Notes: generated by a model from the sequence alone, not told the origin. DNA of 64,000 nt from Cynocephalus volans (GCF_027409185.1 NC_084467.1:88358501-88422500); one strand, 5' to 3'. Counted from the stretch's first letter, positions 11,095 to 23,600 are shown. Made by a program: numbers and translations.

Positions 11095-11700
11095 AAAGTA
11101 TTCTGGAATTTATATTCCTCACATTTCAGTCTTCATCTTACTTGACCTGTCCACAGCATTTGGCACAATTGATCACTCCTTTCTACTTGAAATACTTTCT
11201 TCACTTGGTTTCTGAAATACTGTTATCTTCTCACCTCACTGATAATACATTCTAGTGTCCTTTGCTAGTTTGTTGTTTTCATCTTTTCAACTTCTCAATT
11301 TTGATGAGCCCCTAGTCTCAGGCTGATGCTTCTTTTTAAAAATATTTATAAACACTCCCTCAGTTATTTTGTCCAGTCTCATGGCTTAAACACCATCTGT
11401 ATGCTGACAGCTCCCACATTTATATCGCTAGCCCAGGACTTTCTCCTTAACTCTTTACTCATTATATCCCCTATTCCTATCAACATTTCCACTTGGATGT
11501 GTCATAGACCTCTCAAACTTAACATGTTCACTCACACCGAGAGATGGCTATTATTTCCAAATGAGATCTTTTTTATGGTTTACTGTCTTTATTGATTTCC
11601 CTTTCTATCATACAATTTTCTCCTTAATCTCAAATCAGCAGTCTACATTTAGAACTGTATTCCCCAAGGTTTTTTGTCCAGTTTCTTAAAGTAGTTTCCC
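11095..11700 (+). repeat. L2 3' region
   Basis: L2 landmarks: ttatatcgctagcccaggac, cacttggatgtgtcatagac, ctcaaacttaacatgttcac. The open frame at 11326-11595 is repeat-derived. Confidence 0.7.
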
Positions 11701-12111
11701 TTACTAGTCTCTTCCTTGTCCAGGTCTACTCCGTATGTTCCCAGTAATTCCGTATTGTTTTATTTATTCACCTGTCAAAATGTAATTTTAAAGAGTGGAA
11801 TAAACGTGTCATATTATACATACCAGCTTGCAGTGATGGTTGGTCTAATTAAATATATTAACTTTCTATTCCATGTTTTATTCTTAAACAATAATTTTTA
11901 AAATTCTATATTGAGAAGTGCTACTAAGCATTTCTGTACCATACCACAGGTTTTCTGTCATCTTCTAAGGACTTCTGGAAACCTAAAGAAATAGAAATTC
12001 TTTTTCACCTATTTTGATTTCTAGTAGTATTTCATATGAATAACAATGGAATTGTAACTCCAAATATTAGTAAATGTGTGAGATTTTTATTGTTTGTTCT
12101 TTTTTCAATAG

Positions 12112-12216
12112 CTGATTATTTTCATGGCATTAGCCAATGGAGTTTCCAGAATAAAAACAGGACCAGTTACACTCCATACGCAAACAGCTATACATTTTGC
12201 TGAACAACTAGCAAAG
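12112..12216 (+). CDS. RTCA: RTCA coding exon carrying the candidate catalytic histidine
   Basis: This encodes 35 codons: [20 protein letters not shown], then [15 protein letters not shown]. By alignment from memory to the bacterial enzyme, the His in the LHTQT string corresponds to the histidine (E. coli His309) that becomes adenylylated. That equivalence is inference from family knowledge. Acceptor caatag, donor gtaaat, phase 0 at both ends. The preceding intron contains a 1.6 kb L1-derived composite element. Confidence 0.96.
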
Positions 12217-12299
12217 GTAAATATTGTATCATAAAGAGTAATTGATTTCCATTGTAGCCAATTTGGGGTTAAATTTTAATGAACAGAAAATTTAAGAGT

Positions 12300-12570
12300 A
12301 ATCATAACTCCTATATCACTCACTGAGTACTTCCTTTGTGGCAGACACTGAACTAACCCAGCAATTTATTTGAATCCTCTTACTCTATATGACCAGTGTA
12401 GGTGGCTATTTGTTATTACTCCCATTTTACTTATGAGTAAAGTGAGGCAGAGAGATTACTTAAATTCTTCAAGGCCACATAATTTCTTAGTGACAGAACT
12501 AGGCTTTGAGCAAACCTGGGAAAGCATACTTCAAAGCTCATGTTATAATCACTGTGTGGTACTACCTTAC
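12300..12570 (+). repeat. MIR SINE
   Basis: MIR core: tcactgagtacttcctttgt ... attactcccattttacttat ... ttcttcaaggccacataat. Confidence 0.75.
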
Positions 12571-12590
12571 AGAGTAAGGAAATATATTTT

Positions 12591-12692
12591 GGGGGGTTTT
12601 TTTTGGCAGCTGGCTTGTATAGAGATTGAATCCTGGACTTTGGTGTTATCAGTAACATACTGTAATCAACTGAGCAAATTGGCCAGCCCCGT
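12591..12692 (-). repeat. tRNA-Ile-type SINE with TSD
   Basis: Complementary monomer; TSD aaatatatttt at 12580-12590 and 12693-12703. Confidence 0.88.
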
Positions 12693-12824
12693 AAATATAT
12701 TTTAATGGGAACTATGATATTAAATTACAAGAGGTTTATGGTTGGCTATAAACTTAAATATTTATATAAAATTTTAAATGTTTTATTTTCTTGTGATTCT
12801 TTTGGTAGATTAAAATATTTGCTG

Positions 12825-12945
12825 AGGGCTGGCTGATTAGTTCAGTTGGTTAGAGAATGGTGCTAACACCAAGGTCCAGGGTCCAATCCCTGTACTGGCC
12901 AGCTACCTGAATGAATGAATGAATGAATGAATATAAGTAAATAAA
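12825..12945 (+). repeat. tRNA-Ile-type SINE with (GAAT)n tail
   Basis: Monomer followed by a gaat tetranucleotide repeat that has replaced the A tail. Confidence 0.86.
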
Positions 12946-13119
12946 TAGCTGGAATTCTAACATTCACTAGTACTCTTAAATTTATTTATTTTTAATTTTT
13001 TTTAGTTTAGTCCTTTTAAATTTAGAAGAGTAGATTTACAATTTTTAGTGAAAATGGATTTAACATTGTATAAGTTCATGCTGATACCTTTTCTTTCTGT
13101 GAGATGCTTAATTTTATTT

Positions 13120-13248
13120 TTATTTTTTTCCTTTTTTTGTTTTTGTTCTTTTTTTTTTTTTTTTGTCAGCTGGGTAGTATGGGGATCCAGACCCTTGACC
13201 TTGGTGTTACAACACTGAGCTCTAACCAGCTGAGGTAACTGGCCAGCC
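13120..13248 (-). repeat. tRNA-Ile-type SINE
   Basis: Complementary monomer ending ggtaactggccagccc, with a long T run at left. Confidence 0.86.
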
Positions 13249-13279
13249 CAGGATTCTTAATTAAAAAAAAAATGATTAA

Positions 13280-13443
13280 GGGCCGACACCGTGGCGCACT
13301 TGGGAGAGTGCGGCGCTGGGAGCGCAGCAGTGCTCCTGCCCGCAGGTTCGGATCCTATATAAGGATGGCCGGTGCGCTGCTCACTTGCTAAGCGCAGTGC
13401 GGCCGGTCACAAAAAGACAAAAAAAAAAAAAAAAAAAAAAAAA
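13280..13443 (+). repeat. CYN-like SINE, hairpin subfamily (variant)
   Basis: Begins gggccgacaccgtggcgcac. The anticodon arm is replaced by a GC-rich segment (gctgggagcgcagcagtgct). Ends in a pure A tail; short TSD gattaa at 13274-13279 and 13445-13450. Confidence 0.88.
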
Positions 13444-14049
13444 AGATTAATATATACATTTCATCGTGAAACTAATAACAATTTTTTAATAGAAAATATA
13501 GAATATGGGAAAATCTGCATATAAAACCACTATTGACATTTATGTATTTCTACCCCGTTATTTCTTAATTTTTTCAAGTTCCCCAAGCTTTATTTATTGC
13601 TAAAAGATGGGGCAGCCCTCTCCTGCAGCTGAGTTGACCATCCCACCCCTCCAAGTTTTGTGCCCAGTTTATCATCCAGTGATGGATTGATTCTCCTCTC
13701 TCTTAAATTGTTTCTTTTTGCATTTTTTACAGTTAATGCACACAACTTCATTTCTTGCCTTCTTCAGTAATTAAGAGCAGATTTCCATTTTGCTATATTC
13801 TTTATAATGTAATTTTGTAAAGTAATATAAAATGTATGACTCATGAGGAAAGGTGCTGACCTTAAGCATTTTAAAAAATTATAAAAGTAATATACACTAA
13901 TTTAAAAAATTAAGCATTACAGAAATGTACCAAATACAAAGCCACTGTTGCCTTACTCCTACTTGTATGATTCTTAATAATACATACTGTTTTTTTGGTT
14001 ATTAGATAGGGTTTTTACTGTTGGTTCTGAGATAATTATCTAATACAGA

Positions 14050-14160
14050 TTTTCTTTTTTTGTTTGTTTCTTTTTCTTTTTTTTTCTGGCCTGTACAGGG
14101 TTGGAATCCTGGGCCGTGGTATTATCAGCACCACACACTTAATGAGCTAACTGGCCAGCA
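14050..14160 (-). repeat. tRNA-Ile-type SINE
   Basis: Complementary monomer (ggtattatcagcaccacaca ... gagctaactggccagc). Confidence 0.85.
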
Positions 14161-14309
14161 TTTCTTTTATATTATTATTAGAAGGCATGGATAGGTTTTG
14201 GTTAAATTGTAAGAAGAGGCTAATGGGAATTGAAGGCAAATTATATTTGATGTCGAGAGAGTTAACTTTTTTTTTTTTTTTTTTTTTTATTCTACATAGG
14301 CTGTATTTG

Positions 14310-14425
14310 TAATTATTCCTTGTCTATCTCCCCCTTGTAGATTGACCTTGATAGCAGGGACCGAGTTTTATCATTATAGTCACAGTACTTTGCATATAGT
14401 AGACACTTCTGTGTTATTTGAAGTG
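14310..14425 (+). repeat. L2 3'-end fragment
   Basis: Tail pattern gatagcagggaccgagtttt ... cagtactttgcatatagtag. Confidence 0.55.
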
Positions 14426-15009
14426 AATACATAATGGAAAATGGTATGAATTGGAATTTTAGCTCTGGTTTCTTATCCAGGTTTGTTGTGTTTTAACTGG
14501 GTGACTTGGGGCAAGCTTCTTCATCTCTCTGTGTCTCAATGCAGAAAATTTGGTTATCTACCTCAGAATTCAATGTTTATTCATCAACAATAATTTCAAG
14601 TGTCCATTGTGTGTTGGTACGCTGCTGCATAACACTGAAACTGAAAGACTTTGTGAGCACTATTGTTCAGTAAGACCCTAGAGTAATGGTTTTCTAATTG
14701 TATTTCAAAGAAATCCTAGGTTTTAGGCAACTTGAAATCCCTTTGCCACAAACTCAGCCTACTCATTTGTTTTGATTTAGATTCAGTTTTGTTAAAATGA
14801 ACCACATTTGCTTTAACAATAATTGTTTTCAAAATACAGCGATAGAGATCAAATATTTCAAAACCAACTGTAGTTAGTAAGTGAAAATACAGTGTTAAGC
14901 CCAATAAAGATAAAGGAAGATGTTGATCCCACCAGCACTTCTCCTCCCCGCCTACCTTCTCTGAACTAGGTCTTAAATGTTTCAGTTCCATGTCTTAGAA
15001 AAGTTTTAG

Positions 15010-15178
15010 GGACTGGGGAGTGGAGTGCATTATAATCAACAGTTGAGATTTAAAAATTGATAATTGCCTAGGTGCACCCCTGGGGGTTCTGATTCAGTGG
15101 GTGTGGAGCAGGGCCCAGACATATATACTCTGACAAAACTCTATAGGCATGTATACCTCTGAACAAGAATCACTGTTC
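15010..15178. mobile_element. hAT MER5-like fossil
   Basis: Contains ggttctgattcagtgggtgt and gagcagggcccagacat, typical of MER5-type elements; ends are eroded. Confidence 0.45.
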
Positions 15179-15355
15179 TAGAACAAAATATTTTTTCTTT
15201 AGGCTATTGAATTTCTCATGAATCATTTGATCTTTGTGTCTCTGTAGCTTCTTCAATAAAGTGGGTTTGATATTAACTTCCTGCCTTCTTTAGCTGGGCT
15301 CTTCCTTCTATCCCTCTTCTTATTACTTATATACTAATTGCTTGTTTGGTTTCAG

Positions 15356-15454
15356 GCTAAATTTACTGTGAAGAAATCAGAAGATGAAGATGCCTCTAAA
15401 GACACTTATGTTATTGAGTGCCAAGGAATTGGGATGACAAATCCAAATCTATAG
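15356..15454 (+). CDS. RTCA: RTCA terminal coding exon with stop codon
   Basis: This encodes [20 protein letters not shown] then [12 protein letters not shown] and a TAG stop at 15452-15454. The C-terminus matches human RTCA except in the acidic linker, which looks one residue shorter (DED-ASKD). The seven exons total 684 coding bases with no disruptive change, so the gene appears intact as far as the window shows. Acceptor ggtttcag. Confidence 0.96.
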   Translation, partial: AKFTVKKSEDEDASKDTYVIECQGIGMTNPNL

Positions 15455-15725
15455 AATTTGTCTTTTAAGTATATCTCAATGATGTATTGCACTAATTCAT
15501 TTCATAGATATAAAATGATGAATAAGAAGTAACTTATTAAAGGACTTGACTTAAATTTGGAGATGAAGTACAGTGTTCTAGATTTGCTGAGAATGCTTCA
15601 TCAAGTTAATCTCATTTTGAATATCTCCTGAGATATGGACCATGAACTGTAAGAGCTGGTGGGTATGTATTATAGCTGATTTCAGTATTAAAGTATTGAA
15701 ATAAAATATTCTTTACAGCTGAAGT
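15455..15725 (+). terminator. RTCA: RTCA 3' UTR and poly(A) signal
   Basis: The sequence after the TAG stop runs into a canonical AATAAA at 15700-15705, so cleavage is expected about 10-25 bases later. The UTR is about 260 bases, AT-rich and free of SINEs. A longer isoform cannot be excluded. Confidence 0.75.
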
Positions 15726-15829
15726 AAATGTTTTTCTTTTTTATGTAATAAATTAAGTCAGGAATATAGATTTGATCTCTGCTGAAATCTCATCTAAAGT
15801 ATGAGACAACTTTATGCAAAAGTGCTGTA

Positions 15830-15945
15830 TCAATAGTAACTTTTAATAAGCATTGTCTCATTCTAATTATATATACCTTCTATGGAGCGGGCACTTGGTA
15901 AATATTTACTGAATTTATATTTGTTGAATGAATATGTTTTGGAAG
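15830..15945 (+). repeat. L2 3'-end fragment
   Basis: Tail pattern gggcacttggtaaatattta ... tttgttgaatgaat, just after the RTCA poly(A) site. Confidence 0.5.
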
Positions 15946-16288
15946 GCAAACAAGAGTTGCAAAATTTTAACCCTAGTAGATTTGGCCAAGTTCAGTTCCA
16001 GACATGTTTTTGTTTGGCTTATAGTATTAAAAAATAATTGACTGCCTTTAGAATAGAATGTTCTTTCATCACTCCATGTTACCTTATACCCAGCCTGCTT
16101 CCATATTTAGATTACTTCCTGGTCCCTGTAGGCAATTGAGGTTGTGACACAAATGAAACTGATTTGGTATATCACCTCTATGTACCATACTGTAAAATAG
16201 TGAGGAACTCATTAAAACTTGGGTCTGTCCTGGACCTTATCTGGTGATAATTAAAATGTGGTCCAAGATGTATATCCAGAGGATGGTA

Positions 16289-16480
16289 CAAGGGTACTTC
16301 AGAAAGTTCATAGAGAACTGGCTGGTTAGCTTGGTGAGAGCACAGTGTTGAAACATCAAGATCAAGGGTTTGGGTCCCCATACAGGCCAGCCACCAAAAC
16401 AAAAGAAAACAAAAAGGTCATGGAAAGATTCGTATTATCTTTCAATTCTGTTTTTCCACGAACTTTTTGAAATACCTTCA
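16289..16480. mobile_element. Mariner-derived MITE carrying a SINE
   Basis: Inverted ends (caagggtacttcagaaagtt at left; complement tgaaggtatttcaaaaagtt at right) are flanked by TA at 16287-16288 and 16481-16482. The ends match those of the mariner at 37349-38878. A SINE (about 16313-16418) lies inside. Confidence 0.8.
16313..16418 (+). repeat. tRNA-Ile-type SINE inside a MITE
   Basis: Monomer (ggctggttagcttggtgaga ... caggccagccaccaaaac) inserted within the inverted-repeat element at 16289-16480. Confidence 0.85.
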
Positions 16481-16482
16481 TA

Positions 16483-18475
16483 CATTTAGAAAGTCTTGTA
16501 TTAGTCTGTATAGAACAGTATAATGAAAAAAATTACTCTGTGTACATAATCATTCCTACCCTTGTCAGCGATTTCTATGGCCTCGGACAGTTGGGTTCAA
16601 TGTGCTTTAAAGATAATGATGATAGTATTGCTGGCTATTTATATTTTCACAAAGTGGGTAACTTATAAGTTGCTCATTTCTATAATGGTTGAGATATAAG
16701 GTATTGAACTCTAGTTTTAGAGTAAAACTATTCAGTGTGGTTGTTGGAGGGTTAGTGATGAATTATAGAGTCTTCAGACTGTTGTGATCCTTGCTGTTTC
16801 TGACGGGGTGTGCCAGCAGTGTTAAAGCGGTAGGCTGGAGTGCAGATTAAAAATCTGGCAGAGAGAGAAGTTCAACAATGTATGTGGTGAGTTTATGATT
16901 AATCTTGGCTTGGGTGTGTCATTATTATTGAGTTGTCAGCTTAGGTAAAATAAAGGTGGGAATACTGCAAAGAAATTTTTGACAAGTCCTACGAGCGATT
17001 TGAATTTCTATTTTCCCAAAATAAAATTCTATTTCTATTTCTATTCTTTTTGGGGGGTATTGGGGCAGGGGGTGGGGCAGGGAGGCTGCTGGCAGTTATG
17101 GGAATCCAAACCTTTGATCTCGGTCTTCTATTTCTATTCTCTGTCTAAAATTCAAACATATTTCAGTATGTTTGTTTGTAGAACACCAAATACAAGTAAT
17201 TCTGTTGATTTGACACTCCGTGTACAACAGTCTTTAAAAATATTCTTTAAGTCAGTGGCTTCAAACAGGTATTCCTACAACTTGAGTTTTACCAAGCCTT
17301 TCCATGAGTTTCAGCTTTGCAGACATCAGTAGTTTTTAGAGAACTGGTTTCCAAATTTCCCTACTTAAATATGTACTTCCTCTTAAAATTGAGTTGCCAG
17401 AAATCAAGGTAGGGCTTTGCAGGTTCTCCTTTTTAGCTTCTCTTTCATAATTGCCATTCTTCCTCTTTACAAAAGAAAAGTATTTTTTATTCATCTTAAT
17501 CTTACTGTGGTGCATTCCCCCAGAGTAGGATAAAATTTTCAGGGCACCAAATAAAGGGACAGTTTGAAATATCACTAAAAAATCCCAGCTTTCTTGCTTC
17601 CCAATCCAGCTTTAGCAGAGGGCCTCTTTTTCAGAAGTTACTGGGTCTCCCAGTTCCTTGTATCTGTTCTTTATAGATTAGAACCTAGAATGCAGGAGGG
17701 GATTTTACTGCTAATGTAAAACAAAGTGTCTTTATAGGGGAAATAATTGTAAAAGCATTGTTTTAGTGATCATAAAAATAATTAGACTTTCTCTTTTTCT
17801 TTTTGTTGTTGTTATGGTAGTGGTGGTGATTGGTGGTTTTTTGGTTGGTTTGTTCTTTGCACCAAAAAGTGTGACATTTGGGTTTTGTTCAGGATTCAGT
17901 GTGTGCTGCTTCAGTAGCTCTGAAATATTAATTGAAAGGTGTGCATGATGTGTTTTTTTAGCCATTCGTCTGGGTGGGCAGGGATTTCCTAAAGGAGAGT
18001 GGGGACTGAGGGGAATGCAGTAATAAAAAACCAGGAGGCAAGGGAGTCTGGGAATTACAGTTTACACGCCCAGACATCATGGAACAGTTTTGAAAGTTGT
18101 GCTTGGAGCCGAGAGGCAGTAAATAGCCAGCAGAATCTATCCTTTTGGTCGTTCAGCATCATTTACATGTTTCTACCTTACAATAACGATAGCATCTGAT
18201 TGCTTTTGCCTAACAAGATACAGTTATACTTTTTACAAACAAAGGTATTTCTTTTCATTCCCTTCCTTAAAAGAGAGGCCCAAAGTTCCAACAATCACCA
18301 TAACCAGTCTAAGTGATATTTAACAGTTTTTATGTAAAATAAAGGAAGACTATGAAGAAGAGGGGAAAGGTAAGTAAATGTATATCAGTATAAATATAAC
18401 AAGCCAGGCAGAAAAGCTGTATAACTGCTAACAGTCATGTGTGTTCGTATCTGTAATACAGTCTGTGTTCCCTTT
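16483..18475. other. Intergenic, mostly unrecognised
   Basis: Decayed, mainly unique-looking sequence. A truncated SINE complement probably lies at 17051-17126, flanked by ttctatttctattct. Open frames here are short and show no family match. Confidence 0.4.
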
Positions 18476-18479
18476 GTTG

Positions 18480-20345
18480 TCAACTGGTACCTCAGCCAAT
18501 CAGCGTTCTTTCCTGGTGGAGTTGATCTAAACCTTCACTCCGCAAGGGTCTAAGTCTTAATGGTCTTTTATGTGTAGTTGAAATTTTGCCTTGGTTTTTA
18601 CTGCTGGATTTGATAGCAGTCAGAAGCACCTTAGAGAATGCCCTGGACTCTGGACATAGTCCCACCCTATCTCCATTATTGTCCCAGCCACTCAATTTAC
18701 CCTTAGTAATTGGAAGCAATTGCCCCTGCAAAAACAATGATCCCTTCTTTGTTATTTCAATAGCAGGAGAAGCTCAACATGGACAGTGGAAGTTTCATCT
18801 TCCAACTCAGTGGAGCCATTGTTGTGACCTCTGGTGGAAACATTCCTCCTATGGGAATTAAAACACCTAAACCAACAGCACTCAAAGTAGCAAGAAGGGA
18901 AAATAAATTTTGTGGGTTGGTAATTAACTGTAATGGAGGAGCCACTCCCACTTCCAAACCTTTATCTATTTTTCTGGTATGGAAGAAAGGGTATCCTGTA
19001 TTAGTCTTTGGTTCCAATGATAGCCAATATCCTATATTCTATTAATTAGAAGCAAATGACTGGTCTAACTCATACCTAAGGGATTTTTCAAGGGATGAAT
19101 AGCAGGGGGTGGGGATCATTGGCCATTTTAGAGGCTTCCTATAGTAGTTACACTGGCAGAAGCACAGACCACTAGGATTATTGAATAGGTAATTATTCTT
19201 TTCAGAAATAGCAGGCTGGTCAGTTAGCTCACTTGGTTAGAGTGTAGCCTTATAACCCCAGGGTCATTGGTTTGTTATTGGGCTCTGGAGGAGACTGAAC
19301 TTCTGATCATGGGATATCTGGTAACCACATTATCTGAGCTGCCCATGATGAAATGGATGTTTTCTGGCCCACCAAGATACAAGGTTGGTTGAAGTCATCA
19401 GCAATCCAATATCAAATGGAAATGGTATAAAGGAGATTAGGCACAAGCAGGTCCTGAAGATGAGTACCTAGCACAAAAGTTGGCTCAGTATCCGACAGCA
19501 CCTACTCCTGTGTCTATCAACCCCCTCCTATAGCCTCATGAAAAATTCCAGTTGAGTGAGGAAGAAAAAGCTTAGGCCTGGTTTCAGTATGGTTCTGCAT
19601 CAACGGGAAGCAGAGGGCTGCATGCAGCATTACAACCACGTACAGGAGTGGCCCAGCAAGACACTGGTGATAGGAAATCTTTCCAGTGGACAGAACTTTG
19701 AGCAGTACATTTAGTTGATTAAGAGATGGCCAGAAATACAAATATTCTGATTCATGGACAGTGACTGGCAGTTTGGCTGAAGCATTCGGAACTCAGAAAA
19801 AGGTTTTGGCAGATTGGTGTCAAAGAGGACCGGGGGAAGAAATGTGGATGACACTTTCAGAATGAGCATAGAGTGTGAAAAAAATTTGTATCCCATGTGC
19901 AGAAGGTATCCACTGTAGAGGAGACTTTCAGTAATCAGGTGGGCAAAATGACCCACTCTGGATATCAGTCAGTTACTTAGTGCTTGCTTAGTGGCCACAG
20001 TGGAGGGAATAAAGGTTATCCCTGAGCTCATCAGCAGCTACTCCCCTCACCAATGCTGGGCTGGCTTATCCTCATTGCTGGGTGCCTAACCTGCCAAGAG
20101 CAGAGACTTACAACTGAGCCCTTTACATAGCACCTTTCCCTGGGAGAAACCAGGAAACTACTTTCTGGAAGGTTGATCACAGTAATTTGTCCTCCCTGTA
20201 AAGAACTTATTCAGGATGTGTATTTGTCTTCCCGGACTGCAACACTTCTGCCAATATGGCTATCCTTGTATAAATGGATGTTTGACTCAGTATTGCTTCT
20301 GACCAAGGAGCTCATTTCTAAATCATTCTTATGTTAAGAAAAAGC
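18480..20345 (+). mobile_element. Endogenous retrovirus internal remnant (pol)
   Basis: From about 19,290 the sequence follows, with many stops and frameshifts, the RNase H to integrase part of a mammalian endogenous retrovirus pol gene (recognised at nucleotide level). 18,480-19,090 probably belongs to the same provirus, but I cannot assign its domain. A truncated SINE lies at about 19209-19270. No functional ORF and no flanking LTRs recognised. Retroviral class is unassigned. Confidence 0.65.
19209..19270 (+). repeat. 3'-truncated SINE fragment
   Basis: Head of the tRNA-Ile monomer (ggtcagttagctcacttggt) that breaks off after ggtcattggttt, within the retroviral remnant. Confidence 0.7.
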
Positions 20346-20702
20346 AGCGTTCTTAAAAAAAAAAAAGGGTAGGAAGGTAATATATCAAAATGTTAAAAGT
20401 AGTTGTCTAATGGGCATTAGGGCAATACTTTTTCATTTTCCATTTTTTCATTTTCCAAATTAACATGTGCCTGGAAAAATAAAATAACCTATGAAGGCAA
20501 TTGAAGAAAGTTTAAAATTTAAACACTTTGTAGCTCTAAAATTCACTATATGAATAATTAAATCTGAAAGAGTTCAGTTCCATGACTATGGAAAGATTGC
20601 TTGGAGGCTACTCTGATTTAAATCATGATTTCTGTTCTATTATTTTAAACCATTCAGGTACAGATTATTGCCGTCTTACCCAATGATATTTCTCCATATT
20701 CT

Positions 20703-20886
20703 CAGCGACTCTCAAACTTCAGTGTAATAAGCATCTTCAGGGAGATACAAAAATGCAAACTTCTGGTCCACCTCTCTTCCCAGGAAATTCTGAGTGGGTA
20801 GTTCTGGGTGGGACCTAGGAATCTACATATTTTTTAAAGTACTGGTTTAGGTGGTTCACATAACACCCTTTAAGGAACACTGCTCT
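20703..20886 (+). mobile_element. hAT MER5A-like MITE
   Basis: Ends cagcgactctcaaacttcag and aaggaacactgctctag with the expected body (tgggtgggacctaggaatct). Confidence 0.7.
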
Positions 20887-21139
20887 AGAGTTACAGGCGG
20901 CTCCAAGGCTGGGAAGAACTGAGGAAGAATTTAAGTAGGACTCGGGAAGAAACAGGTGCAAGTTATTGTTCTGTTGTCAATAGAATCAGATTCCAGAAAC
21001 ATAAGTAGAAAGACAACCTAAAATCCTTTTTGCCTTTGCTGAGCATTGATTCAAAATGTAGCACATCACTATACTCACATTACTGCTCTAGGCTGCAGAA
21101 CAGTTCTCTAGCTGTATGAGAAAGGCCACACAACATAAT

Positions 21140-21400
21140 GGGTACTGGTATCAGATTGCTCTTTCATGACCATATCACAGCTGCTTCCACCAGTGGAAAC
21201 AAGTAGGTCTGAGTTTGAATACCAGCATCATCACTTCTGTGTGTCAACTTTAGGTGAATTAACCGAGCCTTGAACTTCTGATGGGAATTATACTTTTTAG
21301 CTGTTACAGAAATATGACTTAAGTTGAAATAGTTAATTGTTTTAGACTTCAGTTCTTTCATAAAATAAAGAGAATAAGAATTTCTGATACCCTTTACAGC
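21140..21400 (+). repeat. MIR-like fragment
   Basis: Weak MIR pattern: gtctgagtttgaataccagc ... gtgaattaaccgagcctt. Confidence 0.45.
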
Positions 21401-21491
21401 TCAAAATTTCAGTATATGAGGATCTTATGTTTATTATAAACCAAGTAAAAACATTCAGATTCTTGCAGAAAACATAAAATCACAGTGTTGA

Positions 21492-21524
21492 TGTATCAGC
21501 CAGCTGCCAAAAAAATTAAAAAGC
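21492..21524 (+). repeat. Minimal SINE tail insertion with 16-bp TSD
   Basis: Only the last bases of a SINE (cagccagctgccaaaaaaa...) were inserted; TSD aaaatcac(a)(g/a)tgttga at 21476-21491 and 21525-21540, one mismatch. Confidence 0.8.
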
Positions 21525-21540
21525 AAAATCACAATGTTGA

Positions 21541-22365
21541 GAAAAAAAGCCATTAAAATAATTGTGCTTCCTTGGGCAGAAAAAAATTTAATAATCAGTA
21601 TATTCTTAAATTGAATAATGGCCAGTGTCATTCAATGGCAGTGATTACTTCAGGTAAAAGGAGCCTGTGTAGGAAGCTGCAGGGTCTCCCAACTAATCTT
21701 TGGCTCTGCCCCCTAAGTGCTGCCTTAACAGTCAAATCCTGTGACTGTATGTCCTCAGTGGACTTTCTGTCATGGAAAAAGACGGTGATGTGAAACCAGA
21801 GCTCTGTCACACTGACCCTGAAGTTAATGGCCCCAAAGTGAGGTGTATGAAGAGTGAATGACACTAAATTCCTAAGGAGCCTTTGAGCCGAAATAGGGCA
21901 TGGCATCTCATCTCACTCCTGATGTCTCAGATTTCCCCATTCTCTATCACCACGAGAGAATATAAAGGAGAAAGAATTTCCTATCAAAGACCAGGAGCCT
22001 TCCTGGAAAACCCAATCAGGAGACTGGGTTCCTGCCTTTTCCCTCTTTCTCTCACTTTTCTGGCACCCACCTTGTCTGTTCCAACACACGTTGTTACATT
22101 TATGTAGACAGCTGACCTTTACAGTGGGGATTCTGAGGTACAAACATTTAAGATTTTCTTCTCAAACAGACTTCAGATTATTCAGTTGTCTTTGCATAGT
22201 TATTGAAGTCCCAAGTTATGCATAGTTGTCAAAAAGACTTGCAGGTTGAATGTACTATGCAGATACTCTTCTTGGCATTCCATTTAGCTCTTAGGTCTCC
22301 ATAAGGACCTTGCCCTTGGGATTATAGATTTAAGAATTAGCAGACAACATTAAAATAGTTATTAT
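21541..22365. other. Intergenic, nothing recognised
   Basis: Moderate GC, unique-looking; no supported gene, RNA or repeat. Confidence 0.35.
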
Positions 22366-22369
22366 GATT

Positions 22370-23225
22370 GTATCTCATATGTTCAAAACACTGAAAAGGG
22401 AAGATCAAACATATTAATTAGAGACATGGAAGATATAAAAAGGACCCAAGTAGAACTTAGACATGAAAACTGTGATATTTGAGATGAAAATACACTGTTG
22501 GCAAATTAAACATCACAGAAGAGTAGATTACTAAACTTGAAAACATGGCAATACAAATAATCTAAAATGAAACATACAAAAAACAAATTTTGAAAGTTGA
22601 ATAGAATATTAGTGAGCTACAAGGCAACTTTGACTGGTTTAATGTATATGTAATTGGAATCCATGAATGAGGGGAAATAGAAAAGTATTTGAAAAAATAA
22701 TGATACATTTTTCTAAATTTGATGAAAAATATAAACCCACAGTTCTAAGAAGATCAACAAATCCCAAGAATGAGAAGCAGGAAGAAAATTACACCAAAGT
22801 ACAAATTGCCCAAAACCAGTGATAAAAAGAAAATCTTAAAAACCACCAAAAAATAAAACACATTTCATATGGAGGAACAAAGATAAGGATGATAGATTTC
22901 TTGCAAAATAACATAAGCAAGAAGACTGACAGAAACATATTTAAAGTACTGAAAGAAACAAATTGTAAACAAAAATGTCTTTTAAAGATGAAGGCAAATA
23001 CTTTTTCAGATACACAAAAGCTGAAAGAATTAATCATCAATAGACCTGTACTACAAGAGATGTTAAAGGAAGTTCCTCAGACAGAAGGGAAAATGATACC
23101 AAGGAAACGTAGAACTATACAAGGGAAGAGCACCAGAAATGGTAACTTCATGGATAAATATATACTTTTTTCTTTTTTCTTAGAGCTCTTTAAAGGAGAA
23201 TGAACTGTTGAAACAAAATTAATAA
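22370..23225 (+). mobile_element. Old L1 fragment, sense
   Basis: Landmarks of an ancient L1 segment: agacctgtactacaagagat, aaaggaagttcctcagacag, agagcaccagaaatggtaac. The open frame at 22889-23203 is a relic of it. Confidence 0.65.
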
Positions 23226-23399
23226 CAATGTAGCATGGAGTTTATTGCATATAGAAGTAAACTATATGACAATAGTAGCACAAAAGCTGGAAGAAGAGAA
23301 ATGAGATGATACTATAGTAAGTTTCTTATGCTATATGTAAAGAAGTATAATTGGTTCTACTTCTGTAATTGTGCCCTGACTGATATAGACTCTATGAAA

Positions 23400-23600
23400 A
23401 ACGTGTTGGGATTTTGAATAGGACTGCATTAAATCTAGAGATCCAATGGGAATCTTTCTATTCATGAACATGGTATGTCTCTCCATTTATTTATGTGTTC
23501 TTTAAAGTCTTCTAATAAAGTATTATATTTTTCCATAAAAATATATACTTCTTTTGCCATTCCTAGTTACTTTACATTTTTATTACTACAAAATATGTCT
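23400..23600 (-). mobile_element. L1 ORF2 fragment, antisense
   Basis: Complement of ORF2 (ttgggattttgaataggact ... attcatgaacatggtatgtc). Confidence 0.7.
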
